Shown piece by piece: positions 1 through 7,176 of a stretch of 7,820 nucleotides of DNA (position 1 is the stretch's first letter; every line of letters begins with the position of its first letter). Position numbers and translations under genes: made by a program. A model generated the notes under the pieces. That model was given only the letters and a program-made list of their open reading frames with translations, searched no databases and was not told the origin of the DNA. The stretch is taken from positions 1 to 7,820 of the forward strand of contig JAUXXN010000672.1 in assembly GCA_030684755.1 (NCBI GenBank). Direction: 5' to 3'. This stretch comes from Hydrogenophaga sp. (GTDB lineage Bacteria; Pseudomonadota; Gammaproteobacteria; Burkholderiales; Burkholderiaceae_C).

Positions 1-2751
1 CGTATTTTGGGCGACGTAATCCGTGAACAAGAAGGCGCCGAGGCCTTTGATCTGATCGAGCAAATTCGCCAGCTCTCGGTGGCGTTTCGCCGCCACGCCG
101 ACCAGTCAGCCGACAAAGCCCTGAAAAAACTGCTTAAAGGACTGAGCGGCGATCAAACGGTCAGTGTTATAAGAGCCTTCACCTACTTCAGCCACCTGGC
201 CAACTTGGCCGAAGATCGCCACCACATCCGCCGCCGCGCTGTGCACGAACGGGCTGGTGATGTGCAAGAAGGCAGCCTGGCTATGACGCTGCAGCGTCTG
301 AAAAATGCCGGCATTGCGCCCGCACAGGTGCTGCAAACGCTGGCCCACAGCCACATTTCACCCGTGCTCACAGCCCACCCGACCGAGGTGCAGCGCAAAA
401 GTATTCTGGACGCCGAGCGCGCCATTGCCCACCTGCTGGCCGAGCGCGACACGCAGCAACAACCCTTGCCCCGCGAACAGGCCGAACTTGAAGCCCAGCT
501 GCGCGCCCGCGTGACCCAACTCTGGCAAACCCGCCTGCTGCGCTTCACCAAACTCACCGTGTCCGACGAGATTGAGAACGCGCTGAGCTATTACGAAGCC
601 ACCTTTCTAGGGCAAATTCCCAAGCTTTACAGCGAGCTGGAGGAAGGCCTGAGCGAGCCCGGCACCGTCACGGCGCCGGTGGCCACGTTTTTGCGCATGG
701 GCCAATGGATTGGCGGCGACCGCGACGGCAACCCCAACGTGACTGCTGCCACCCTAGAGCGCGCCCTGCAAAGTCAGGCCGACATGGTGCTGCGCCACCA
801 CCTGCGCCAGCTGCACCAATTGGGGGCGGAACTCTCGGTGTCGGCCATGTTGGCGCGTGTGAGCCCGGCCATGCAGGCGCTGGCCGAGCGCTCGCCCGAC
901 ACCAACGCCCACCGCCAAGACGAGCCCTACCGCCGCGCACTCACCGGCATGTACGCCCGCCTGGCCGCTACGCTGCACGCACTGACCGGCGGTGAAGCTG
1001 CGCGCCACGCCGTGGCACCGCAAGACCCCTACACCCACGCCGACGAACTGCTGGCCGACCTGCGCACCATCGAAGCCTCGTTGGTGGCCCACCACGGCGC
1101 GGCCTTGGCGCGTGCGCGTCTGCACCCACTCATCCGCGCGGTGGAGGTGTTTGGTTTTCACCTCGCCACCATCGACCTGCGCCAAAGTTCGGACAAACAC
1201 GAAGAAGTGGTGGCCGAACTGCTGGCCACCGCCCGCATTGAGCTGCACTACAGCGCGCTGGACGAAATGGGCAAGAGGGCCGTGTTGCTGCGCCAGCTCA
1301 ACGACGCACGCCCACTGCGCGTGCCCGGCGCGGCCTATTCGGCCCACGCCCAAGACGAATTGGCGATTTTTGACAACGCCCGCAGCGGACGCCAACGCTT
1401 TGGTGCGCACGCCATCCGCCACGCCATCATCAGCCACACCGAAACCGTGAGCGACCTGCTGGAGGTGCTGCTGCTGCAAAAAGAAACCGGCCTGATGCAT
1501 GGCCTACTGCAAGAAGACGCCACCAGCGACCTGATCGTGGTGCCGCTGTTTGAAACCATTGAAGACCTGCGCAACGCCGCACCCATCATGCGCGACTACT
1601 ACGCCCTGCCCGGCGTGCGCGCCATGGTGCAGCGCGGCCACGCCACCGGCTACAGCGAGCAAGACATCATGCTCGGCTACTCCGACAGCAACAAAGACGG
1701 CGGCATTTTCACCAGCAACTGGGAGCTGTACCGCGCCGAAATTGCACTGGTGGAGCTGTTTGACGCCCTGAATGCAGAGAACCATCAGCCCATCCAGTTG
1801 CGGATGTTCCATGGCCGGGGCGGTACCGTGGGCCGGGGCGGCGGCCCCAGCTACCAAGCCATCTTGGCCCAGCCACCCGGCACGGTGCGCGGTCAGATCC
1901 GCCTGACCGAACAGGGTGAGGTCATCGGCTCCAAATACGCCAACCCCGAAATTGGCCGACGCAACCTTGAAACCCTGGTGGCTGCCACCCTGGAAGCCAC
2001 GCTGCTGCAACCCACCCGCAATCCGCCAGCGGCATTTCTGGCAGCGGCCAACGAACTGTCTACACACAGCATGGCCTCTTACCGGGCGCTGGTATACGAC
2101 ACCCCGCGCTTCGCCGAATACTTCTTTGCCTCCACCCCGATCCGCGAAATTGCCGAGCTCAACATCGGCTCGCGCCCCGCCTCGCGCAAGGCCACACAAA
2201 AAATTGAAGACTTGCGCGCCATTCCCTGGGGCTTCAGCTGGGGCCAATGCCGCCTGACCTTGCCCGGCTGGTACGGCTTTGGTTCCGCCGTACAGGCATT
2301 TTTGAACCGCGACGGCGAAGCCGGTGTGGCCAAACAAACCGCCTTGTTGAAAAAAATGGTGAAACAGTGGCCGTTTTTCAGCACCTTGCTGTCCAACATG
2401 GACATGGTGCTGGCCAAGAGCGACCTGGCACTGGCCTCGCGCTACGCCGAGCTGGTGCAAGACAAAAAACTGCGCACCCAGGTGTTCAGTGCCATTGAGG
2501 CCGAATGGCACCGCACCTCCGAGGCGCTGGCACTCATCACCGGCGAAGCGCAGCGGCTGGTGAACAACGCGGCGCTGCAACGCTCTATCCGCCACCGTTT
2601 CCCCTACATTGACCCGCTGCACCACCTGCAAGTGGAACTGGTTCGCCGCTACCGCAGTCGAGAAAATCTAGCCGAACGCGATGAAAAAGTGGGTCGGGGT
2701 ATCCACATTTCCATCAACGGCATTGCGGCGGGGTTGCGCAACACGGGCTAA
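1..2751 (+). CDS. ppc: Phosphoenolpyruvate carboxylase, N-terminus cut off by window edge
   Basis: This cytoplasmic enzyme makes oxaloacetate from PEP and bicarbonate, refilling the TCA cycle. The frame is open from base 1, reading R-I-L-G-D-V-I-R, which matches the conserved N-terminal helix of the family. The TTG at position 7 is therefore an internal Leu codon, and the true start lies roughly 15-40 codons upstream. Family signatures are intact: LTAHPTEV with the catalytic His at 376-378, TIDLRQ with its Arg at 1180-1182, YSDSNKDGG with its Lys at 1693-1695, and the glycine loop [14 protein letters not shown] at 1807-1848. The C-terminus ends in RNTG (2737-2748), whose Asn corresponds to an aspartate-inhibitor ligand in the E. 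coli enzyme, so feedback control is likely kept. The 916 visible residues are a little longer than E. coli's 883, as expected for betaproteobacteria. I see no frameshift. A REP-like structure follows 13 bases after the stop. Confidence 0.98.
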   Translation, partial: RILGDVIREQEGAEAFDLIEQIRQLSVAFRRHADQSADKALKKLLKGLSGDQTVSVIRAFTYFSHLANLAEDRHHIRRRAVHERAGDVQEGSLAMTLQRLKNAGIAPAQVLQTLAHSHISPVLTAHPTEVQRKSILDAERAIAHLLAERDTQQQPLPREQAELEAQLRARVTQLWQTRLLRFTKLTVSDEIENALSYYEATFLGQIPKLYSELEEGLSEPGTVTAPVATFLRMGQWIGGDRDGNPNVTAATLERALQSQADMVLRHHLRQLHQLGAELSVSAMLARVSPAMQALAERSPDTNAHRQDEPYRRALTGMYARLAATLHALTGGEAARHAVAPQDPYTHADELLADLRTIEASLVAHHGAALARARLHPLIRAVEVFGFHLATIDLRQSSDKHEEVVAELLATARIELHYSALDEMGKRAVLLRQLNDARPLRVPGAAYSAHAQDELAIFDNARSGRQRFGAHAIRHAIISHTETVSDLLEVLLLQKETGLMHGLLQEDATSDLIVVPLFETIEDLRNAAPIMRDYYALPGVRAMVQRGHATGYSEQDIMLGYSDSNKDGGIFTSNWELYRAEIALVELFDALNAENHQPIQLRMFHGRGGTVGRGGGPSYQAILAQPPGTVRGQIRLTEQGEVIGSKYANPEIGRRNLETLVAATLEATLLQPTRNPPAAFLAAANELSTHSMASYRALVYDTPRFAEYFFASTPIREIAELNIGSRPASRKATQKIEDLRAIPWGFSWGQCRLTLPGWYGFGSAVQAFLNRDGEAGVAKQTALLKKMVKQWPFFSTLLSNMDMVLAKSDLALASRYAELVQDKKLRTQVFSAIEAEWHRTSEALALITGEAQRLVNNAALQRSIRHRFPYIDPLHHLQVELVRRYRSRENLAERDEKVGRGIHISINGIAAGLRNTG

Positions 2752-2764
2752 GTAACCGGTGCAA

Positions 2765-2815
2765 GTAGCTGGCGCTTCCAGCTCCAGGAAAACCGGAGCT
2801 GAAAGCTCCGGCTAC
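2765..2815. repeat. Inverted pair of REP-like palindromes with GTAG heads
   Basis: Arm 2765-2785 pairs with arm 2795-2815: 18 of 21 positions are Watson-Crick and one more can form a G-U pair, around a 9-base loop. Each arm also folds on itself. The left arm has AGCTGG/CCAGCT (2767-2772, 2778-2783). The right arm has the perfect 8-bp stem CCGGAGCT/AGCTCCGG (2793-2800, 2804-2811) with a GAA loop. GTAG stands at 2765-2768 on the plus strand and at 2815-2812 on the minus strand, so each palindrome carries a GTAG at its 5' side. That is the hallmark of REP units mobilised by RAYT (TnpA_REP) transposases, which often occur as inverted pairs. There is no T-run after it, so a classic intrinsic terminator is unlikely, but it could protect the ppc mRNA 3' end. 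Whether it is repeated elsewhere cannot be seen from one window. Confidence 0.6.
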
Positions 2816-2848
2816 GGCTTTGCATCTGTACGGGTTTTAAGCCAAACC

Positions 2849-2854
2849 TAAAAT
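2849..2854 (+). promoter_or_regulatory. Possible -10 box for the PHP-domain gene
   Basis: TAAAAT matches the sigma-70 -10 consensus at 5 of 6 bases and ends 6 bases before the GTG start at 2861. No good -35 box is found 15-18 bases upstream. If it is used, transcription would begin at or very near the GTG, giving a leaderless message. This is inference from spacing only, and an AT-rich hexamer can arise by chance. Confidence 0.3.
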
Positions 2855-2860
2855 CTCACT

Positions 2861-3715
2861 GTGAACCACCTACTCAACGCCGACCTCCACTGCCATTCCA
2901 CCGTGTCCGACGGCACGCTCACGCCCGAGGCTTTGGCGCAGCGCGCCAAAGCCAACGGCGTGGAACTGTGGGCCCTCACCGACCACGACGAAATTGGCGG
3001 CCAAGCCCGGGCGCAGCAAGCCGCCCGAGCGGTAGGTCTGCCCTACATCACCGGCACCGAAATTTCTGTCACCTTTGCCGGCGCCACAGTACACATCGTG
3101 GGCTTGGGTATGGACACCAGCCACCCCGCCTTGGTGCAGGGGCTGTACGCCACCCGGGGCGGACGCGAACAGCGCGCCCGCGCCATGAGCGACGACCTGG
3201 CTCGCGTGGGCATCCCCGGTGTTTACGAAGGCGCACTGAAATACGTGGACAACCCCGAACTCATTTCACGCACCCACTTTGCGCGCTACTTGGTGGAAGC
3301 CGGCATTTGCCGCGACACCAATGAAGTTTTCCGCAAATACATCAACGACGGCAAACCCGGCTTTGTGCCGCACCGCTGGGCCACACTGGGCGACGCCGTG
3401 GGATGGATCACCGGCGCTGGCGGCCTGGCGGTGATTGCGCACCCCGGGCGCTACAAATTCACGACCAACGAAGAATATGCCTTGTTCACCGAATTCAAAG
3501 CGCACGGTGGTCAAGGCGTTGAAGTGGTCACCGGCGCGCACGGCCCCGCAGACTATGTGAAATACGCCGAATACTGCAAAGAGTTTGGCTTGGCTGCTTC
3601 GCGCGGCAGCGACTTCCACAGCCCCGAAGAAAGCCACACCGACATGGGCAAACTGCCCAACCTGCCCGGCAGCGTCACACCGGTTTGGGAACTGCTGCAA
3701 TCGCGCATCCAGTGA
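2861..3715 (+). CDS. rnm: PHP-domain 3',5'-nucleoside bisphosphate phosphatase / RNase AM family
   Basis: The 284-residue protein is a complete PHP metallophosphoesterase. Metal-binding motifs appear in order: D8-L-H10-C-H12, D17, T40-D-H42-D43, E67 in GTEIS, H78, H139, H194 in AHPGRY, and S250-D251-F-H253. These form the trinuclear metal centre of the family. Characterised relatives are Chromobacterium Cv1693, which removes the 3'-phosphate from 3',5'-bisphosphonucleotides such as pAp, and E. coli RNase AM (YciV/Rnm), a 5'-to-3' exonuclease that trims rRNA 5' ends and short RNAs. Both activities may apply here. The GTG start is chosen because it lies just before the conserved NADLHCHSTVSDG motif and the next Met codon is too far inside. 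No Shine-Dalgarno sequence precedes it. The yciO gene follows after 15 bases, an arrangement also seen in E. coli, so the two are probably co-transcribed. The family call is firm; the symbol is by homology. Confidence 0.9.
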   Translation: MNHLLNADLHCHSTVSDGTLTPEALAQRAKANGVELWALTDHDEIGGQARAQQAARAVGLPYITGTEISVTFAGATVHIVGLGMDTSHPALVQGLYATRGGREQRARAMSDDLARVGIPGVYEGALKYVDNPELISRTHFARYLVEAGICRDTNEVFRKYINDGKPGFVPHRWATLGDAVGWITGAGGLAVIAHPGRYKFTTNEEYALFTEFKAHGGQGVEVVTGAHGPADYVKYAEYCKEFGLAASRGSDFHSPEESHTDMGKLPNLPGSVTPVWELLQSRIQ

Positions 3716-3730
3716 AAGCCTGACAAGGTC

Positions 3731-4366
3731 ATGTCCCAGTTTTTTGACGTCCACCCCGACAACCCGCAACCCCGGCTGCTCAAGCAAGCGGTGCAACTGC
3801 TGGAGCGCGGCGGTGTGCTGGCCGTGCCCACCGATTCCAGCTACGCGCTGGTCTGCCACCTCGACGACAAAGCCGCCGCCGACCGGCTGCGCCGCATCCG
3901 CCAGGTGGACGACAAACACCACCTCACGCTGCTGTGCCGCGACCTGAGCGAACTCGCCAGCTACGCCCGGGTGGACAACCGGCAGTACCGACTGCTGAAA
4001 CAAGCCACACCTGGGCCTTACACCTTCATTCTGGAAGCCAGCAAAGAAGTGCCACGGCGCCTGAGCCACCCATCGCGCAAAACCATTGGCTTGCGCGTGC
4101 CCAACCACCCCGCCTTGCAGGCGTTGCTGGCGCTGCACAACGCTCCGCTGCTGGCTACTACACTCATCCCCCCAGGCGAAACCGACCCGCTGAACGACGC
4201 GCACGACATCCGTGAACGCTTTGAACACGATTTGGCTGGCGTGATCAACACCGGTGCCTGCGCCCTAGAGCCCACCACCGTGATCGACCTCACCTCCATG
4301 GGCAGCGGCGGTGAGCCCGAATTGGTACGCCAAGGGCAAGGTGCACTGGCACGGCTGGGCATGTAA
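3731..4366 (+). CDS. yciO: YciO, Sua5/YciO/YrdC-family protein
   Basis: The 211-residue protein closely resembles E. coli YciO. Shared features are the opening MSQFF-HPDNPQ-RL, PTDSSYAL (33-40), RIRQ (55-58), LLCRDLSEL (67-75), TPGPYTFIL (93-101), KEVPRRL (105-111), RKTIGLRVP (116-124) and EPTTVIDLT (180-188). The fold is the YrdC domain, which in TsaC/Sua5 makes threonylcarbamoyl-AMP from threonine, bicarbonate and ATP for t6A37 tRNA modification. YciO is a separate subfamily that does not simply replace TsaC, so its physiological role should be treated as unsettled. There is no Sua5-type C-terminal domain. The ATG at 3731 is supported by the match at residue 1 to E. coli YciO. AAGG (3725-3728) lies only two bases upstream, too near for a normal ribosome binding site. 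The gene lies 15 bases after the PHP gene, probably in one operon. Confidence 0.93.
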   Translation: MSQFFDVHPDNPQPRLLKQAVQLLERGGVLAVPTDSSYALVCHLDDKAAADRLRRIRQVDDKHHLTLLCRDLSELASYARVDNRQYRLLKQATPGPYTFILEASKEVPRRLSHPSRKTIGLRVPNHPALQALLALHNAPLLATTLIPPGETDPLNDAHDIRERFEHDLAGVINTGACALEPTTVIDLTSMGSGGEPELVRQGQGALARLGM

Positions 4367-4438
4367 GCAACACCCGCAGCCGGTCTTGCACAAAAAAGGT
4401 GAAGCCACCACCCAAACTGCGCAGCCCATGGTGCCATC

Positions 4439-4447
4439 TGGGACAAT
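4439..4447 (+). promoter_or_regulatory. Candidate extended -10 promoter element before the M50 gene
   Basis: In the 105-base gap after yciO, TGG-GACAAT forms an extended -10 (TGn plus a hexamer with 4 of 6 consensus bases) at 4439-4447. The best upstream -35 candidate, TGCGCA at 4418-4423, matches only 3 of 6. Predicted initiation is near 4454, leaving about 18 bases before the ATG at 4472. An imperfect dyad (CCC-ATGG-TG-CCAT-CT-GGG, 4425-4442) overlaps it. If active, this would start transcription of the protease gene and trpS separately from the two genes upstream. Confidence 0.33.
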
Positions 4448-4471
4448 AGCAATTTGCCCAACACCGCAGCC

Positions 4472-5140
4472 ATGGATTTCGCCCAGATCGTTCAGACCAT
4501 TGCCATCTACGCCATCCCCGTGCTGTTTGCCATCACAGTACACGAGGCAGCCCATGGCTATGCGGCGCGGCATTACGGTGACAACACCGCCTACATGCTG
4601 GGGCGCATCACCCTGAATCCGGTCAAACACATCGACCCGCTCGGCACCATCGCCATGCCGCTGCTGCTGTACTTTGCCACCTCGGGGGCATTTTTGTTTG
4701 GCTACGCCAAGCCGGTGCCGGTCAACTTCAGCCGTCTGCGCAACCCCAAAAGAGACATGGTGTGGGTGGCGCTGGCCGGGCCGGGTGCCAACTTGATTCA
4801 AGCCGTTTTGTGGACGGTGCTGCTCTATGTGCTGGTGGCCGTCGGCATTGAAGAGCGTTTCTTTTTGCAGATGTGCCGGGCCGGCATCATGGTCAATTTG
4901 GTCATGTTCGCCTTCAACCTGTTTCCCCTGCCCCCGCTGGACGGTGGGCGCATTCTGGTCGGCCTGCTGCCTTGGAAACAAGCCGAACTCGTGTCGCGTG
5001 TAGAGCCCTGGGGGTTTTTCATCGTCATGGCGCTCGTCATTTCGGGCGTGGTGGGCAACCTCTGGCTGCGCCCGCTCATGTCACTGACCAACAGCGCCAT
5101 TGAACTGCTGCTCACTCCTTTGCGCATGTTGATCCTCTAA
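4472..5140 (+). CDS. Site-2-protease-like M50 membrane metalloprotease
   Basis: The 222-residue polytopic membrane protein carries both zinc motifs of the M50 (site-2 protease) family: H24-E-A-A-H28 inside the first hydrophobic segment, and N149-L-F-P-L-P-P-L-D157-G-G in a later one, where D157 is the third zinc ligand. Roughly five hydrophobic segments are visible, near residues 6-30, 58-80, 97-125, 135-155 and 180-200. FGYAKPVPVN (76-85) is typical of the short group without a PDZ domain, so this is not RseP. Such proteases cut substrates within the membrane; the substrate of this branch is not known and cannot be inferred here. ATG 4472 is preferred over the in-frame TTG at 4454 because MDFAQIVQTIAIYA begins like its relatives, and the extra residues would add nothing recognisable. 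No Shine-Dalgarno sequence is visible. The gene ends 24 bases before trpS and the two are probably co-transcribed. Confidence 0.9.
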   Translation: MDFAQIVQTIAIYAIPVLFAITVHEAAHGYAARHYGDNTAYMLGRITLNPVKHIDPLGTIAMPLLLYFATSGAFLFGYAKPVPVNFSRLRNPKRDMVWVALAGPGANLIQAVLWTVLLYVLVAVGIEERFFLQMCRAGIMVNLVMFAFNLFPLPPLDGGRILVGLLPWKQAELVSRVEPWGFFIVMALVISGVVGNLWLRPLMSLTNSAIELLLTPLRMLIL

Positions 5141-5164
5141 CCGCTATAGCCACCGCTCCCGTTC

Positions 5165-6460
5165 ATGAAAACCTTGCGCGTCCTCACCGGCATCACCACC
5201 TCAGGCACCCCCCATTTGGGCAACTATGTGGGCGCTGTGCGCCCCACGGTGCGCGCCAGCCGCTTGCCCCATGTCGACAGCTTCTACTTTCTGGCCGACT
5301 ACCACGCCCTCATCAAAGTGGGCGACCCGTCCCGCGTGCAGCGCTCCACCTTGGAAATTGCCGCCACCTGGCTTGCCTGTGGTCTGGACCCTGAACAGGT
5401 CACGTTCTACCGCCAGTCCGACATTCCCGAAATTCCCGAACTCACTTGGTTCTTGACCTGTGTCACCGGCAAAGGTGTGCTCAACCGCGCCCATGCTTAC
5501 AAAGCCTCGGTGGACAAAAATACCGCCGCCAGTGAAGAGCCCGACGCCGGCGTGACCGCAGGCCTGTTCATGTACCCGGTGCTGATGGCCGCTGACATTT
5601 TGATGTTCAACGCCCACCAAGTGCCCGTGGGCCGCGACCAAATCCAGCACATTGAAATGGCGCGCGACATGGCGGCCAGCTTCAACCACCTGTACGGCGA
5701 TCATTTCACCCTGCCCGAGGCCGCCATTGAAGCCCATGTGGCCACGCTGCCGGGGCTCGATGGCCGCAAGATGAGCAAGAGCTACGACAACACCATTCCG
5801 CTGTTTGCGCCACGCGAACAGTTGAAGAAGCTCATCATGGGCATCGTCACCGACTCCCGCGCACCCGGCGAGCCCAAAGACACCGAAGGCTCGGCCCTGT
5901 TCCAGCTCTACCAAGCCTTTGCATCCGCCGAAGAAACCGCCGCCCTAGCCCAGGCCTACGCCAACGGCATCGCCTGGGGCGAGGCCAAACAGGTGCTGTT
6001 TGAGCGCTTGGATACCGAAATTTCCCCCATGCGTGCGGTGTACGACGAGCTGATTCAAAACCCCGCCCAAATCGAAAAAACCCTGAAAATGGGCGCCGAA
6101 AAAGCCCGCGCCGTGGCCACCCCGTTCACCGCCCGCCTGCGCCATGCCGTGGGGCTGCGCGCCTTGGACAACCTGGCCGATACCCGCAAAGCCAGCAAAA
6201 GCGCCAAACTGGCCGCACCCAGCTTCAAGCAATACCGCGAAGTCGATGGTCTGTTCTACTTCAAACTCATTGACGCCAAAGGCCAGCTGCTGCTGCAAAG
6301 CACCGGTTTTGCATCGCCCAAAGAAGCCGCCCAGACCGTGGCGCACTTACAGAAAAACGGGCTCAGCGCCTTGGCCGAACACCAGAGCCAACTCAGTGTC
6401 AAAGCCGACACCGAAGCCGTGACCCTGGCCCTGAGCCACTTCAGCGAGGCTGCAAACTGA
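5165..6460 (+). CDS. trpS: Tryptophanyl-tRNA synthetase, long form with C-terminal extra domain
   Basis: This class I synthetase charges tRNA-Trp with tryptophan using ATP. The Rossmann-fold core shows the HIGH-type motif as TPHLGN (15-20), then LADYHAL (43-49), the VGRDQIQHIE segment, and the KMSKS loop as K202-M-S-K-S206 (nt 5768-5782). All catalytic motifs are intact. At 431 residues it is about 100 longer than the E. coli enzyme (334). The added part, from about residue 354 (SFKQYREVDGLFYFKL onward), resembles the small YegP/DUF1508 fold, with the pattern FYF-L-D-KG-LLLQS-GFAS and a following helix. To my knowledge similar long forms occur in other beta- and gammaproteobacteria. The ATG at 5165 is set by MKTLRVLTGITTSGTPHLGN, which matches the family start. 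No Shine-Dalgarno sequence precedes it. It is probably transcribed with the protease gene 24 bases upstream. Confidence 0.96.
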   Translation: MKTLRVLTGITTSGTPHLGNYVGAVRPTVRASRLPHVDSFYFLADYHALIKVGDPSRVQRSTLEIAATWLACGLDPEQVTFYRQSDIPEIPELTWFLTCVTGKGVLNRAHAYKASVDKNTAASEEPDAGVTAGLFMYPVLMAADILMFNAHQVPVGRDQIQHIEMARDMAASFNHLYGDHFTLPEAAIEAHVATLPGLDGRKMSKSYDNTIPLFAPREQLKKLIMGIVTDSRAPGEPKDTEGSALFQLYQAFASAEETAALAQAYANGIAWGEAKQVLFERLDTEISPMRAVYDELIQNPAQIEKTLKMGAEKARAVATPFTARLRHAVGLRALDNLADTRKASKSAKLAAPSFKQYREVDGLFYFKLIDAKGQLLLQSTGFASPKEAAQTVAHLQKNGLSALAEHQSQLSVKADTEAVTLALSHFSEAAN

Positions 6461-6469
6461 CCTTGCAAC

Positions 6470-6487
6470 CGTTCAGTCTTGTGAACG
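6470..6487. other. Small dyad between trpS and the response regulator gene
   Basis: CGTTCA and TGAACG form a perfect 6-bp inverted repeat around the 6-base spacer GTCTTG, 10 bases after the trpS stop. It has no T-run, so it is weak as a terminator. It could equally be an operator half-site pair for the regulator gene that begins 74 bases downstream. A dyad of this size is expected by chance fairly often. The rest of the 101-base gap shows no convincing promoter; GATAAC at 6526-6531 is the nearest -10-like hexamer and has no matching -35. Confidence 0.22.
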
Positions 6488-6561
6488 CCAGGCACTTTCA
6501 CCTAGCCCACTTTGTCGATATGCTGGATAACTTGAAAACTTTGCACACAACACCGCCTGTC

Positions 6562-7155
6562 ATGAGTATTTTTGTCATCGACGATCACCCACTGATGCGC
6601 GAAGCCGTTGTGATGTTGTTGCGCCGACTGCGCTCATCCGCCCAGGTGATCGAGCTGGAACGGCTTGCAACTGTGAGACAAGCCATTGTCGAACACGGTG
6701 AACCCGAGCTGGTGTGCTTGGACCTGAAATTGCCCGATACCCACGGCGTTTCGGGTGTGCGCGAAGTGCGGCAGATGTTGCCCGACACCTCGTTGATCGT
6801 GCTGTCGGCCTCGCCTGCCGCCGACTACGAAGACTTGGCCCGTGAAGCCGGTGCAGATGCCTATGTCGAAAAATCGACGGGGCCTGCTCTGATTGCCAAA
6901 GTGCTGCGCGAGTTTTTGACCGAAGAAGTGGAAGACGAAAACACGCCCACCATTCCCGACAAACTCTCCAAACGTCAAAAGCAACTGCTCGGCATGCTGG
7001 ACAGGGGGCTGAGCAACCGCGACATTGCAGAGCAGCTGCAGATCAGCGAACACACCGTCAAAGTCCACCTCTGGCGGTTGTTTCGTCGGCTCAACGTCAA
7101 AAGCCGCTCGCAGGCCAGCCACCTGGCCCGTTCTGCGGGTTTGCTCGACCTGTAG
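6562..7155 (+). CDS. NarL/LuxR-family two-component response regulator
   Basis: The 197-residue protein has an N-terminal receiver domain followed by a LuxR-type helix-turn-helix. Receiver residues are complete: acidic pair D7-D8, phospho-acceptor D54 in CLDLKLPD, S82 in VLSAS and K104 in YVEKS. After a short acidic linker (about 120-133), the DNA-binding domain runs from about 135 to 185, with LSKRQKQLL, GLSNRDIAEQLQISEHTVKVHL and RLNVKSRSQA. It should bind DNA as a dimer when phosphorylated; target genes are unknown. ATG 6562 is chosen because MSIFVIDDHP starts directly on the first receiver strand. Longer in-frame starts at 6463 (TTG) and 6520 (ATG) would add an unconserved tail. No Shine-Dalgarno sequence is seen. 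The stop lies 21 bases from the stop of a convergent histidine kinase, a plausible partner, with which it may form a signalling pair. Confidence 0.92.
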   Translation: MSIFVIDDHPLMREAVVMLLRRLRSSAQVIELERLATVRQAIVEHGEPELVCLDLKLPDTHGVSGVREVRQMLPDTSLIVLSASPAADYEDLAREAGADAYVEKSTGPALIAKVLREFLTEEVEDENTPTIPDKLSKRQKQLLGMLDRGLSNRDIAEQLQISEHTVKVHLWRLFRRLNVKSRSQASHLARSAGLLDL

Positions 7156-7176
7156 CTATTTCCGCGATATCTGGGT

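Noticed and set aside
7..9. TTG as the start of ppc
   Set aside because: The frame continues upstream to base 1, and R-I-L-G-D-V-I-R matches a conserved internal segment of the family, so this codon is an internal Leu.
754..1500. Minus-strand open frame (248 codons) inside ppc
   Set aside because: It is antisense to intact ppc sequence and has no family signature.
1504..2631. Long minus-strand open frame (375 codons) opposite ppc
   Set aside because: It is fully antisense to conserved ppc coding sequence, its translation is rich in Gly, Gln, His and Val without any recognisable domain, and such frames are common opposite GC-rich genes.
2793..2820. Intrinsic terminator for ppc
   Set aside because: The hairpin is strong, but the bases after it (CTACGGCTTTG) are not a T-run; the GTAG-headed inverted-pair layout fits a REP-like element better.
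2816..2842. GGCTT/AAGCC inverted repeat upstream of the PHP gene
   Set aside because: It is only 5 bp with a long 17-base loop, within chance expectation.
3266..4228. Minus-strand open frame (320 codons) across the PHP gene and yciO
   Set aside because: It covers parts of two well-supported genes and their gap, has low-complexity composition and no known motif; it is a shadow of GC-rich codon use.
4454..4471. TTG start extending the M50 protease by six residues
   Set aside because: The ATG at 4472 matches the typical family N-terminus, and the extra residues are unsupported.
5201..5914. Minus-strand open frame (237 codons) opposite trpS
   Set aside because: It is antisense to the catalytic core of TrpS, is rich in Gly, His and Val, and has no recognisable domain.
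6463..6561. Extended N-terminus of the response regulator from TTG 6463
   Set aside because: The receiver domain begins exactly at ATG 6562, and the 33 added residues show no conserved feature.
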